From Caballeronia cordobensis (lineage in GTDB: Bacteria; Pseudomonadota; Gammaproteobacteria; Burkholderiales; Burkholderiaceae), in the NCBI RefSeq assembly GCF_001544575.2, contig NZ_FCNY02000006.1, positions 310,001 through 374,000 on the forward strand: a stretch of 64,000 bases of DNA, written 5' to 3'. Below the pieces are notes generated by a model that saw only the letters and a list, made by a program, of their open reading frames with translations, was not told where the DNA came from and made no database searches. How positions within the stretch are numbered: the stretch's first letter is position 1; each line of letters begins with the position of its first letter. Of this stretch, positions 1 to 9,142 are shown piece after piece. Made by a program: the position numbers and the translations under genes.

Positions 1-888
1 GATCGGATTCGCGAGCCCTTTGCCCATGATGTCGAACGCGGAACCGTGGATCGGCTCGAACATCGATGGATAGCGGCGTTCGGGATCGATGTTGCCCGTC
101 GGCGCGATGCCGAGACTGCCCGCGAGCGCGGCGGCCAGATCGCTGAGGATATCGGCGTGCAGGTTCGTCGCGACGATGGTGTCGAGCGTGGCGGGGCGGT
201 TGACCATGCGCGCGGTGGCGGCATCGACGAGTTCCTTGTCCCACTTCACGTCCGGAAATTCCTTCGAGATCGCCAGCGCGACTTCGTCCCACATGACCAT
301 CGCGTGACGCTGCGCGTTGCTCTTCGTGATGACGGTCAGCAGCTTGCGCGGACGCGACTGCGCGAGTTTGAATGCAAAACGCATAATGCGTTCGACACCG
401 GCGCGCGTCATGATCGACACGTCGGTCGCGGCCTCGATCGGATGGCCCTGATGCACGCGCCCGCCGACGCCGGAGTATTCGCCTTCCGAGTTCTCGCGGA
501 CGATCACCCAGTTCAGGTCTTCGGGCTTGCAGCGCTTGAGCGGCGCGTCGATGCCCGGCAGGATGCGCGTCGGGCGCACGTTGGCGTACTGGTCGAGGCC
601 CTGGCAGATCTTCAGGCGCAGTCCCCACAGCGTGATGTGATCGGGAACGTCCGGGTCGCCGGCCGAGCCGAAGAGAATCGCGTCCTTGTCGCGGATCGCA
701 TCGAGGCCATCGGCGGGCATCATCACGCCGTGCCGGCGGTAATAGTCCGCGCCCCAGTCGAAATTCTCGAATTGGAATTCAAAATTTTGCGTGCTGCGTG
801 CAATCGCTTCGAGGACTTGCTGGCCAGCGGGCACGACTTCCTTGCCGATGCCGTCGCCGGGAATGGTTGCGATGCGATACGTCTTCAT
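1..888 (-). CDS. ttuC: Tartrate/D-malate dehydrogenase (3' end outside window)
   Basis: This is an NAD-dependent beta-decarboxylating dehydrogenase of the isocitrate/isopropylmalate family, expected to oxidise tartrate and/or D-malate in the cytoplasm. The first 296 residues are present and the reading frame runs off position 1. The N-terminus has the family start IPGDGIGKEVVPAG, a mid-region FGSAGDPDVPDH, the substrate-arginine stretch YANVRPTRILPG, RENSEGEYSG, and the metal-binding LHADILSDLAAALAG followed by EPIHGSAFDIMGKG. The start at 888 is supported by GGAGA eight bases upstream. It could be called D-malate dehydrogenase instead; sequence alone does not separate the two. Confidence 0.85.
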   Translation of the reverse strand, partial: MKTYRIATIPGDGIGKEVVPAGQQVLEAIARSTQNFEFQFENFDWGADYYRRHGVMMPADGLDAIRDKDAILFGSAGDPDVPDHITLWGLRLKICQGLDQYANVRPTRILPGIDAPLKRCKPEDLNWVIVRENSEGEYSGVGGRVHQGHPIEAATDVSIMTRAGVERIMRFAFKLAQSRPRKLLTVITKSNAQRHAMVMWDEVALAISKEFPDVKWDKELVDAATARMVNRPATLDTIVATNLHADILSDLAAALAGSLGIAPTGNIDPERRYPSMFEPIHGSAFDIMGKGLANPI

Positions 889-1017
889 GGGGGCGTCTCC
901 GTCGATGTTTGGGGTGTGCCGCGGTGTGATCCCACTGTACCCAACTGGCGGCGTTGTGACCGGCGCGGAACTCAAAGCATCTTTAACTTTGATTCACAAG
1001 TGAGCTGAGCGAGATGT

Positions 1018-1917
1018 TCATCCCGGACTTGCAATTTCGTGCAGGAAGTCGGCTTTTTCCAGTCTGATCACATCGCTTTCGACGCGCGTCTGCACGGGCG
1101 GAACGACGAACAGATCGGCCGACGAGCGCCGGGAGTGCCGATCGACGACCCGGATGCTCCAGCGCGCATCGGCGCGAAATTGCAGACGCTTGAGGTGCTT
1201 CGTGTAGCGTCGCCGAATCAACAGGTCGCGTCCGTTGACATGCTGTCCAACGACATGCCCGAAGCAATAGACGGATGAGGCCATCGGAAACAAAAGCGCG
1301 CTGCACAGAACGTCGGTCAACTGAAGTCCTACGTGGTTGTTGCTGACAGCGAAGGTCGGCAATTCGATCAGACGATCGAACGGGTCGCCTCGCGCACGAT
1401 ACTTCTGCGTGAAAATCGAATGAGCGACCTGATCGTTCAATTGAGTCGTGCGGAAGTCTGCGATCACCATGCCGCTTGCGCGTTTATCAGCGAGAAAGGA
1501 CTGAAATGCGCGGCATGCGTGCTGAACCGATTGGGTATAGATTTCACGCGCCTTGAAAGGGGCGCCAATTCCCTTGATCCAGATCGTCGCAAGCACTCGA
1601 CACTCGAGATGCTCCAGGAGAGCCAGCGTATCGTCAATGAATCGCAGTTGAGTCGTTGCCCGATGTCCGCGTTTTCGGATGGCGCTGCGAAGATCCGAAC
1701 CTTTGATTTCCTGCCGCACGTCATCGAGCGGATGATTCGATGAGAGCGCGCCGGGAAAATAGGTGCGCTTGATTTTCAGGAATTCGCGCGTCAGTGTCGC
1801 GACCGCTTCCCGATGCACGATCAGCCCGGCGATCGCGAGAAGCGGCTGGATGTCGGTGTTCCGGTGGGGCAGGGCTGTACTGCACCCTGCTTCGTCGATA
1901 TAGCAGATGTACGACAC
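1018..1917 (-). CDS. DUF3800 domain protein
   Basis: The 299-residue protein starts at a GTG and begins with MSYICYIDEAG, the hallmark N-terminus of DUF3800. This family is thought to have an RNase H-like fold with acidic residues; here Asp8-Glu9 and the later LQLTDVLCSAL are visible. The biological role is unknown; members occur scattered in accessory DNA. A strong sigma-70-like promoter (2041-2070) and a hairpin (1940-1963) lie upstream in the same orientation, so expression may be attenuated. Base composition is slightly less GC-rich than neighbouring genes, which may mean transfer. Identification as DUF3800 is good; function is not known. Confidence 0.75.
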   Translation of the reverse strand: MSYICYIDEAGCSTALPHRNTDIQPLLAIAGLIVHREAVATLTREFLKIKRTYFPGALSSNHPLDDVRQEIKGSDLRSAIRKRGHRATTQLRFIDDTLALLEHLECRVLATIWIKGIGAPFKAREIYTQSVQHACRAFQSFLADKRASGMVIADFRTTQLNDQVAHSIFTQKYRARGDPFDRLIELPTFAVSNNHVGLQLTDVLCSALLFPMASSVYCFGHVVGQHVNGRDLLIRRRYTKHLKRLQFRADARWSIRVVDRHSRRSSADLFVVPPVQTRVESDVIRLEKADFLHEIASPG

Positions 1918-1933
1918 GCGTTTTCTTCCCTGG

Positions 1934-2034
1934 AAATGAAAACAGCCGCTGGAGCGGCTGTTTGGCGGTCCTGGACCGTATTTGTCGCGCGGTGGATCCC
2001 CGTTCGACGATCGTCTCGTTGTTGCCGAAACGTG
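1934..2034 (-). ncRNA. Candidate small RNA or attenuated leader
   Basis: A sigma-70-like promoter at 2041-2070 points left and predicts a start near 2034. About 70-95 nt downstream lies a perfect hairpin (1940-1963) followed on the minus strand by a T-containing run, as in an intrinsic terminator. The resulting RNA would be about 100 nt. It also contains a smaller palindrome (CGGTCC/GGACCG). Either it is a free-standing sRNA, or it is the 5' leader of the DUF3800 gene, whose GTG is only about 20 nt beyond the hairpin. The sequence matches no RNA family I recognise. Confidence 0.4.
1940..1963 (-). terminator. Intrinsic terminator-like hairpin
   Basis: AAACAGCCGCT and its exact reverse complement AGCGGCTGTTT flank a 2-nt centre, giving about ten pairs with a tetraloop. 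On the minus strand the stem ends in TGTTTTCATTT, a moderate U-tract. It sits between a leftward promoter and the DUF3800 start. Confidence 0.6.
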
Positions 2035-2040
2035 CTTGAA

Positions 2041-2070
2041 ATACTAGTTGCCGCTGAATTGCATTGTCAA
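2041..2070 (-). promoter_or_regulatory. Sigma-70-like promoter, leftward
   Basis: On the minus strand TTGACA (2065-2070) is followed after 18 nt by TAGTAT (2041-2046), a close match to the housekeeping consensus. It would drive the candidate sRNA and possibly DUF3800. Confidence 0.6.
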
Positions 2071-2214
2071 CGCCGGCTTGTCTGATTTCCAGTAACGGGA
2101 GCATCGTCCAAATGGCCAGCGACCGCATATTCCGCGCTCAAACTCCGGCGCTATACTGACGATCCTTTCACCCCTACCCGAATCGCGGAACCTCCCGCGG
2201 CGCAAGCCCAAAAA

Positions 2215-3423
2215 TTGGCTGAACACGATCTGGACAAACTCAAAATCGACCGGGGACCGTCCGCCGCCATGCCAAGGCGCCGGCGAAACTGGCTTCGCTA
2301 CGCCGTCATCGTGGCGCTCCTGCTCGCGCTCCTCGCCGTGGCGTTGCGCATGACCGGCCCGCAGGCGGTGGAAACGGCGACCGTCACGTCCGTCTATCCA
2401 TCGCAAAGCTATACGCTCCTGAACGCGACCGGCTACGTCGTGCCGCAGCGCAAGGCGGCGGTGGCGTCGAAAGGACAGGGGCGCGTCGAATGGCTCGGTG
2501 TGCTGGAAGGCTCGGTGGTGAAGGAAGGGCAGATCATCGCGCGGCTCGAGAGCGACGACGTCGCCGCCTCGCTCGCGCAGGCGCGAGCGCAGGTGAAGGT
2601 CGCGCGGGCGAATCTCGAACTGCAGCGCGCCGAGCTGAAGAACGCGGAAGTCGATCTCAAGCGGTTCAGAATCCTCGCTCCGCAGGGCGCGATTCCGGCG
2701 ACCCAATTCGACGCGGCGCTCGCCCGCTTCGACAAGGCCAAGGCCTCCATCAACAGCGACGAAGCCGCGATCGCCTCCGCGCAGGCCAACGCTCAGGCCG
2801 CGCAAGTGGCCGTCGATCAGACCGTGATCCGCGCGCCTTTCGACGGCGTCGTGCTAGTGAAGCACGCGAACGTGGGCGATAACATCACGCCGTTCTCGTC
2901 GGCATCGGACAGCAAGGGGGCGGTCGTCACGATCGCCGACATGAAAACGCTCGAAGTCGAAGCCGATGTCGCCGAGTCGAACATCTCGCGCATCGCCGTG
3001 GACCAGCCGTGCGAGATTCAGCTCGACGCACTGCCCGATGCGCGCTTCGCGGGCCGCGTGTCGCGCATCGTGCCGACGGTCGATCGCTCGAAAGCCACCG
3101 TGCTCGTGAAAGTGCGCTTCGTCGATCGCGACGCGCGCGTGCTGCCCGACATGTCCGCGAAAGTCGCCTTCCTCTCGAAGCCCGTGCCGCCCGAGGAAAA
3201 AAAGGCGGTCGTGGCCGTGCAGCCTTCGGCGGTCGTCACGCGCGGCGGCAGGAAAGTGGTCTATGTCATCGATCACGACACCGCGCGCGAAACGCCCGTG
3301 ACGACGGGCGAGCGCATCGGCGATCTGCTCGCGGTGCAGGGCGTGAAACCTGGCGACATTCTGGTGCTGTCGCCCGGCGACAAGATCAAGGACGGCGCCA
3401 GCGTCACCGTGGCGAAGAAATAG
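2215..3423 (+). CDS. Periplasmic adaptor (HlyD/MacA-type) of an ABC exporter
   Basis: A membrane-fusion protein that links an inner-membrane ABC exporter to the periplasm. After a short basic tail (PRRRRN) there is one membrane segment at about residues 25-45, a split lipoyl domain (ATGYVVPQRKAAVASKGQG, later TVIRAPFDGVVL), a helical hairpin rich in Ala/Gln (about 110-200) and a beta-barrel. The best start is a TTG at 2215, because no ATG occurs in frame until 2269; that ATG would also keep the membrane anchor. A TATACT -10-like box lies at 2152-2157. The gene ends 1 nt before the ATPase gene, so they form an operon with the two permeases. Confidence 0.85.
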   Translation: MAEHDLDKLKIDRGPSAAMPRRRRNWLRYAVIVALLLALLAVALRMTGPQAVETATVTSVYPSQSYTLLNATGYVVPQRKAAVASKGQGRVEWLGVLEGSVVKEGQIIARLESDDVAASLAQARAQVKVARANLELQRAELKNAEVDLKRFRILAPQGAIPATQFDAALARFDKAKASINSDEAAIASAQANAQAAQVAVDQTVIRAPFDGVVLVKHANVGDNITPFSSASDSKGAVVTIADMKTLEVEADVAESNISRIAVDQPCEIQLDALPDARFAGRVSRIVPTVDRSKATVLVKVRFVDRDARVLPDMSAKVAFLSKPVPPEEKKAVVAVQPSAVVTRGGRKVVYVIDHDTARETPVTTGERIGDLLAVQGVKPGDILVLSPGDKIKDGASVTVAKK

Positions 3424-3424
3424 C

Positions 3425-4117
<693 letters not shown>

Positions 4118-4123
4118 GCCACT

Positions 4124-5278
4124 ATGACCGTGCTCAAGCTGATCCTGCGCAACGCGCTGCGTCACAAGCTGCGCACCACGCTGACGGTGTTCGGTCTCAC
4201 CGTCGCCGTGCTCGCCTACGGCCTGCTGCATACGGTCGTGGATGCGTGGTACGCGGGCGCGGCGGCGGCGTCGAACGCGCGGCTCGTCACGCGCAATGCG
4301 ATCTCGCTCGTGTTTCCCTTGCCGCTCGCCTACGAGAACCGCATACGCGGCGTCGATGGCGTGACGCTCGTCGCGCGCTCGAACTGGTTCGGCGGCGTTT
4401 ATCGCGATCCGAAGAACTTCTTCGCGCAGTTCGCCGTGTCGGACAACTATCTCGATCTGTATCCCGAGTTCATCGTTTCCGAAAAGGCGCGTTCTGATTA
4501 TCAACGGGACCGGAAAGGCTGCCTGATCGGGCGGCAACTCGCGGATCAGTACGGCTTCAAGGTCGGCGACGTCATTCCGCTCAAAGGCACGATCTACCCA
4601 GGCACGTGGGACTTCGTCGTGCGCGGCATCATGGAAGGCCGCGATGAATCGACCATTACGCGGCAACTGATTTTTCACTACGATTACCTGAACGAGACCA
4701 TTCGAAAATCAACGAAACGCAATGTCGATCAGGTCGGCGTGTATGTGGTCGGCATCAAGGACCCGGACGAAGCGGCCGCGGTCTCGCGCAATATCGATGG
4801 CGTCTTCAAGAACTCGCTCGCCGAAACGCTGACCGAGACCGAGCAGGCGTTTCAACTCGGCTTCGTCGCGATGTCGAATCAGATTATCGCGGCGATACGC
4901 GTCGTCTCTTATGTCGTTATCCTGATCATCATGGCGGTGATGGCGAACGCGATGGCGATGAGCGCGCGCGAGCGCATCACCGAATACGCCACGCTGAAGG
5001 CGCTCGGCTTCGGCCCGGCGTTTCTGTGCGCGCTCGTGTTCGGCGAATCGCTCGCGATCTGCGCGATCGGCGGCGGCATCGGCATTCTCGCCACCCCGCC
5101 GATGGCCGAAGTCTTCAAGCGCGCGACGGGCGGCGTGTTCCCGGTCTTCATGGTGTCGCACGAGACGATGCTGCTGCAGGCCGCATGCGCGTTCGTCGTG
5201 GCGCTCGCGGCGGCGATCGTGCCGGCGGTGCAGGCGAGCCGCGTGCGCATCGTCGAAGGCCTGCGGGCGATCGGCTGA
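4124..5278 (+). CDS. ABC transporter permease, FtsX/MacB-like (first)
   Basis: A 384-residue inner-membrane protein of the FtsX/MacB permease superfamily. One membrane segment lies at about residues 17-37, followed by a large periplasmic MacB-type domain (about 40-270) and three C-terminal segments (about 270-375), including the family-typical ERITEYATLKALGF loop. It pairs with the second permease at 5288, and the two probably form a heterodimer on the ATPase at 3425. The cargo is not evident. Confidence 0.88.
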   Translation: MTVLKLILRNALRHKLRTTLTVFGLTVAVLAYGLLHTVVDAWYAGAAAASNARLVTRNAISLVFPLPLAYENRIRGVDGVTLVARSNWFGGVYRDPKNFFAQFAVSDNYLDLYPEFIVSEKARSDYQRDRKGCLIGRQLADQYGFKVGDVIPLKGTIYPGTWDFVVRGIMEGRDESTITRQLIFHYDYLNETIRKSTKRNVDQVGVYVVGIKDPDEAAAVSRNIDGVFKNSLAETLTETEQAFQLGFVAMSNQIIAAIRVVSYVVILIIMAVMANAMAMSARERITEYATLKALGFGPAFLCALVFGESLAICAIGGGIGILATPPMAEVFKRATGGVFPVFMVSHETMLLQAACAFVVALAAAIVPAVQASRVRIVEGLRAIG

Positions 5279-5287
5279 GGGCACGCG

Positions 5288-6454
5288 ATGGCGATTCCCG
5301 TTTCCTACGTCGCACGCAATCTCTGGGCGCGCCGCCTCACGACGATGCTCACCGCGGGCGGGCTCGCGCTCGTCGTGTTCGTGTTCGCGACCGTGCTGAT
5401 GCTCGATGCGGGTCTGAAGAAAACGCTCGTTTCGACGGGCGAGCGCGATAACGTCGTCGTGATCCGCAAGGGCGCGGAGACCGAGATTCAAAGCGCCATC
5501 GACCGCAATCAGGCCAATGTGATGGAGATGCATCCATCGGTCGCGATGAACGGCGACGGCGCGCCGCTCGCCTCGAAGGAAACCGTCGTGCTGATCTCGC
5601 TCACCAAGCTCGGCACGAACACGCCCGCGAACGTGGTGATACGCGGCGTCTCGCCGATGGGCGTGCAATTGCGTCCGCAAGTGCAACTCACGGCGGGTCG
5701 CATGTTCAGGAGCGGATCGTCGGAGATCATCGTCGGCAGCAGCATCGCGAAGGGATTTGGCGGCACGCGCATCGGCGATCACCTGCGTTTCGCGCAGCGC
5801 GACTGGACCGTGGTGGGCCACTTCGACGCAGGCGGCAGCGGTTTCGATTCGGAGATCTGGGGCGATGTCGATCAGTTGATGCAATCGTTCCGGCGCACCA
5901 GTTATTCGTCGATGGTCGTGCGCCTTGCGCGCAGCGACGCGTTCGAGCGCTTTCGCGCCGATATCGACGTGGACCCGCGTCTCGCCGACGAGGCGAAGCG
6001 CGAACAGGTCTTTTACGGCGATCAGTCGAAGGCGCTGTCCTCGTTCATCAATATTCTCGGCATCACGCTCTCGACCATCTTCTCGATCGCGGCGATGATC
6101 GGCGCGATGATCACGATGTACGCGTCGGTGGCGAATCGCGTCGCGGAGATCGGGACCTTGCGGGCGCTCGGCTTCAAGCGCTTCGACGTGCTCGGGGCGT
6201 TTCTGCTCGAAGCCTTGCTGCTCGGCCTCGTCGGCGGCATCGCGGGGCTCGGCTGTGCCGCGCTCATGCAGTTCGCGTCGTTTTCCACGACCAATTTTCA
6301 GACCTTCGCGGATCTTTCGTTCCGATTTATTCTGACGCCTTCGGTGATCGCACGGACACTCGCCTTTTCGCTCGTCATGGGCCTGGTCGGCGGCTTTCTG
6401 CCGGCGCTGCGGGCTTCGCGGATGAATATCGTCGACGCCTTGCGCGCGCGTTGA
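5288..6454 (+). CDS. ABC transporter permease, FtsX/MacB-like (second)
   Basis: A 388-residue paralogue of the permease just upstream, with the same plan: N-terminal membrane segment, periplasmic domain and three C-terminal membrane segments, with the conserved ANRVAEIGTLRALGFKR loop. It starts 9 nt after the upstream stop and closes the adaptor-ATPase-permease-permease operon. Two separate permease genes rather than one MacB fusion suggest a heterodimeric exporter. No outer-membrane TolC-type gene is adjacent, so one encoded elsewhere may be shared. Confidence 0.88.
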   Translation: MAIPVSYVARNLWARRLTTMLTAGGLALVVFVFATVLMLDAGLKKTLVSTGERDNVVVIRKGAETEIQSAIDRNQANVMEMHPSVAMNGDGAPLASKETVVLISLTKLGTNTPANVVIRGVSPMGVQLRPQVQLTAGRMFRSGSSEIIVGSSIAKGFGGTRIGDHLRFAQRDWTVVGHFDAGGSGFDSEIWGDVDQLMQSFRRTSYSSMVVRLARSDAFERFRADIDVDPRLADEAKREQVFYGDQSKALSSFINILGITLSTIFSIAAMIGAMITMYASVANRVAEIGTLRALGFKRFDVLGAFLLEALLLGLVGGIAGLGCAALMQFASFSTTNFQTFADLSFRFILTPSVIARTLAFSLVMGLVGGFLPALRASRMNIVDALRAR

Positions 6455-6568
6455 CGCCGCAACGGTTCGATTTTCTGGAATCGTTCGTGCCGAACTTTCA
6501 AATATTCGGAAGGGGCGGCGCGGCGTAGAGTTGCCTGACCCGAACTTCATTCTGGAAGGAAACGCATC

Positions 6569-6961
6569 ATGCCGCTCGTCAGAATCTCGCTCATCAAAGG
6601 CAAGCCGCGCGATCACATCCGCGCCATTTCCAACAGCGTTCACGAAGCGCTCGTCGAAGCGTTCAAAGTCCCCGCCGACGATCGTTTCCAGTTGATCGAA
6701 CAGCGCGAGCGCGACGATTTCATCTACGATCCAGCCTATCTCGGCGTGGAACGAAGCGACGATCTCGTGTTCATCCACATCACCGCGAGCGACTGGCGCG
6801 ACCTCGCGACCAAGAAGGCGTTCTACAAGACGCTGGTCGCGAAGCTCGAGGCATCGCCCGGCCTGCGACCCGACGACGTGATGATCGCGCTGGCGCCGAA
6901 TCGACGAGAAGACTGGTCGTTCGGCCGCGGCATCGCGCAGTACGTGGAGGACGCGGGCTGA
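6569..6961 (+). CDS. Tautomerase family protein (130 aa)
   Basis: A cytoplasmic protein of the larger tautomerase class related to 4-oxalocrotonate tautomerase and MIF. Pro2 (Pro1 after Met removal) is present, as the catalytic base requires, in MPLVRISLIKGK. The stretch FKVPADDRFQLIEQ and the 130-residue size match the Tautomerase_2 type rather than the roughly 60-residue 4-OT type. GGAAGGAAAC lies just upstream of the ATG. The substrate is unknown. It is followed 28 nt later by the GFA gene and may be co-transcribed with it. Confidence 0.85.
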   Translation: MPLVRISLIKGKPRDHIRAISNSVHEALVEAFKVPADDRFQLIEQRERDDFIYDPAYLGVERSDDLVFIHITASDWRDLATKKAFYKTLVAKLEASPGLRPDDVMIALAPNRREDWSFGRGIAQYVEDAG

Positions 6962-6989
6962 ACACAATCAGGAGGGAGACAAAGCCACG

Positions 6990-7361
6990 ATGAACCCGAC
7001 GACCCTGAAAGGTGCGTGCCATTGCGGCACAGTCACGTTCGAAGCCGATACGCCGGCCGAACCCGCGAAGCGCTGCAATTGCAGCTTGTGCCGGCGGCGC
7101 GGCGCGGTGATGTCGCCGCCGTTCACGCGAGACAGGCTGCGCATTCTGTCGGGCGAGGACGCGCTCGTGCTCTATCAGTTCAACACGCGCGTGGCGAAAC
7201 ATTTCTTCTGCAAGCACTGTGGAATTTACACGTTCCACCAGACGCGTTCGAATCCGCAGGAGTGGCGCGTGAACCTCGGCTGCATCGAAGGCGTGAACGC
7301 CTATGCGCTCGCGTCGTCCGTCGCGGATGGCGCAAGCAGTTCCGTCGTGACGGATGAATAG
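6990..7361 (+). CDS. GFA family zinc protein (glutathione-dependent formaldehyde-activating-like)
   Basis: A 123-residue zinc-binding protein of the GFA/CENP-V fold. The metal ligands are visible as Cys10 and Cys12 in ACHCGTV, the group CNCSLC at about 29-34, and FFCKHCG at about 74-78. Some members capture S-hydroxymethyl-glutathione, but most are uncharacterised, so the enzyme name is only a family label. An AGGAGG-type ribosome site precedes the ATG. It sits between the tautomerase and phosphoesterase genes. Confidence 0.85.
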   Translation: MNPTTLKGACHCGTVTFEADTPAEPAKRCNCSLCRRRGAVMSPPFTRDRLRILSGEDALVLYQFNTRVAKHFFCKHCGIYTFHQTRSNPQEWRVNLGCIEGVNAYALASSVADGASSSVVTDE

Positions 7362-7513
7362 CGCCGCCGCTGTGTGAGAAATAAACGGAATGCGGGGCCG
7401 GGAACGCGATGTGCTATGTCCCGGCACCCCCAAGCCGTTCGCCTTCGCGTTCCGAAGCGCAACCGTTGGCCGACGAACGGCGTTCGACAACAACACTCAC
7501 ACGGAGCGCCGGC

Positions 7514-8977
7514 ATGGCCCGACATTCCTCGAACGAACCCGATGCGGTGCGCCGGCGTCTTCTCGCCGCGCTCGCCAGCACGGCCATGCTGTCCGCGTGC
7601 GGCGGCGGCAGCGACGACGACTCCGGCACCGTCACGCCGACGAGCCCCATCGGCAATATTCCGCCCGATCGCGCGAACCTGCCGCGCCCCGCATTGCCCG
7701 CGCCGGCGACCTCGGGCATCGACCACATCGTGCTCGTGACGATGGAGAACCGCTCGTTCGATCACATGCTCGGCTGGGTGCCGGGCGCGGAAGGCGGGCA
7801 GACGGGCCGGCAGTACACGGATGCCTTCGGCGAGACGCATCCGACTTTCGTGCTTTCGGCCAACGCCGCCTACGGCTTTCAGGGCTGTCAGTTCGCGGAC
7901 CCCGATCACCAGTACGACGCGGGCCGCGCGCATCTCGCCAATGGCGCGATGAACGGCTTTCTGCTCACGCCCGACACGAACAAGACGCGCGGCGACCTCT
8001 TGCCCATCGGCTATTTCACGGACAGCGATCTCGAGTTCTATCGGCAGGCGGTCGCGCAATACACCGTCTGCGATTACTACATGAGCGGGATTCTCGCGGA
8101 CACGTTTCCGAACCGCATCTATCTGCATAGCGGCGAGACGGACCGCCTGAGCGACACGATCGATACCTCGTCGCTCTCGACGATCTGGGACCGGCTCGAT
8201 GCGAAGAACATCTCGTCGAAATACTACTTTCACGACGTGCCGTTCACCGCGCTGTACGGCACGCGTTATGTGGGCCGCTCGAAGCTCTTTTCCGATTTTC
8301 TTTCCGATGCGGCCGGCGGCAATCTGCCGTCCTTCTGCATGGTCGATCCGAGTTTCGGCGGCGAAGCGAACGGCACGTCCAACGACGATCATCCGCATGC
8401 CGACGTGCGCAACGGCCAGGCGCTGCTCGGGCAGATCTACGAAGCGCTGCGCACGAGCCCGAACTGGAGCACGACGCTCTTGATCGTCGTCTACGACGAG
8501 TGGGGCGGCTTCTTCGAGCACGTCGCGCCGCCGGTCAAGTCGCTTTCGGCGGCGGAACAGAAGCTCGGCAACGACGGGCGTCTCGGCTTTCGCGTGCCCT
8601 GCATGCTGCTAGGCCCACGCGTGCCGGCGAATAACGTGGCGCGCTATCCGTTCGATCCGAGCTCGATCCATCAACTGCTCGCATGGCGCTTCGGGCTCGA
8701 TCCGCTGGGCGTGCGGGCAAGCGATCCGACCACGTTCAACATGGCCTATGCGCTCGATCTGAGCGCTGCGCCGCGCGCCGATGCGCCCGCGCTCGCGGTG
8801 CCGCCGGGTCCGTTCGGTCTCGAATGCTCGAACACGCCCTCGGTCGGAACGGGCCTCGGCGCCATCGACAAATCGCGGACCGCGAAGGCTGCCGAAGGCG
8901 CGTCGCAAACGCCGACGCCGGGCGGGCGCTTCACCGATCTGCGCGCCAAGGCGACCGTGCTGGGCTTTCCTTCCTGA
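7514..8977 (+). CDS. Lipoprotein phosphoesterase (phospholipase C / acid phosphatase-like)
   Basis: An exported metal-dependent phosphoesterase of the alkaline phosphatase/phospholipase C superfamily, probably acting on lipid or sugar phosphates at the envelope. The N-terminus has basic residues, a hydrophobic stretch and the lipobox LSAC, so it is likely a lipoprotein. Catalytic motifs include ENRSFDHMLG, DHPHADVRNGQ and YDEWGGFFEHVAPP. The ATG at 7514 was chosen because GGAG lies just upstream and it gives a normal signal peptide; the frame stays open upstream to 7409. The 487-residue length suits the family. The substrate is not determined. Confidence 0.85.
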   Translation: MARHSSNEPDAVRRRLLAALASTAMLSACGGGSDDDSGTVTPTSPIGNIPPDRANLPRPALPAPATSGIDHIVLVTMENRSFDHMLGWVPGAEGGQTGRQYTDAFGETHPTFVLSANAAYGFQGCQFADPDHQYDAGRAHLANGAMNGFLLTPDTNKTRGDLLPIGYFTDSDLEFYRQAVAQYTVCDYYMSGILADTFPNRIYLHSGETDRLSDTIDTSSLSTIWDRLDAKNISSKYYFHDVPFTALYGTRYVGRSKLFSDFLSDAAGGNLPSFCMVDPSFGGEANGTSNDDHPHADVRNGQALLGQIYEALRTSPNWSTTLLIVVYDEWGGFFEHVAPPVKSLSAAEQKLGNDGRLGFRVPCMLLGPRVPANNVARYPFDPSSIHQLLAWRFGLDPLGVRASDPTTFNMAYALDLSAAPRADAPALAVPPGPFGLECSNTPSVGTGLGAIDKSRTAKAAEGASQTPTPGGRFTDLRAKATVLGFPS

Positions 8978-9142
8978 CACGGCGCGCGCTCCCTCTCACA
9001 TCGGCGATTGGAAATAAAGCCCCGCATTAGACGCGCCGCGCGCCTTTACAAAGCCGCGGCATTGCCCTATTGGTGAGGGGGCCTTCGCGTCCAGAGACAC
9101 GAAGACACGAAGGCGTCGCGATACACGATGAGGAAACATGAC

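Noticed and set aside
4709-6967. A 752-codon open frame on the minus strand
   Set aside because: It is antisense to the two permease genes and the tautomerase; its product is Arg/Asp/His-rich without domains.
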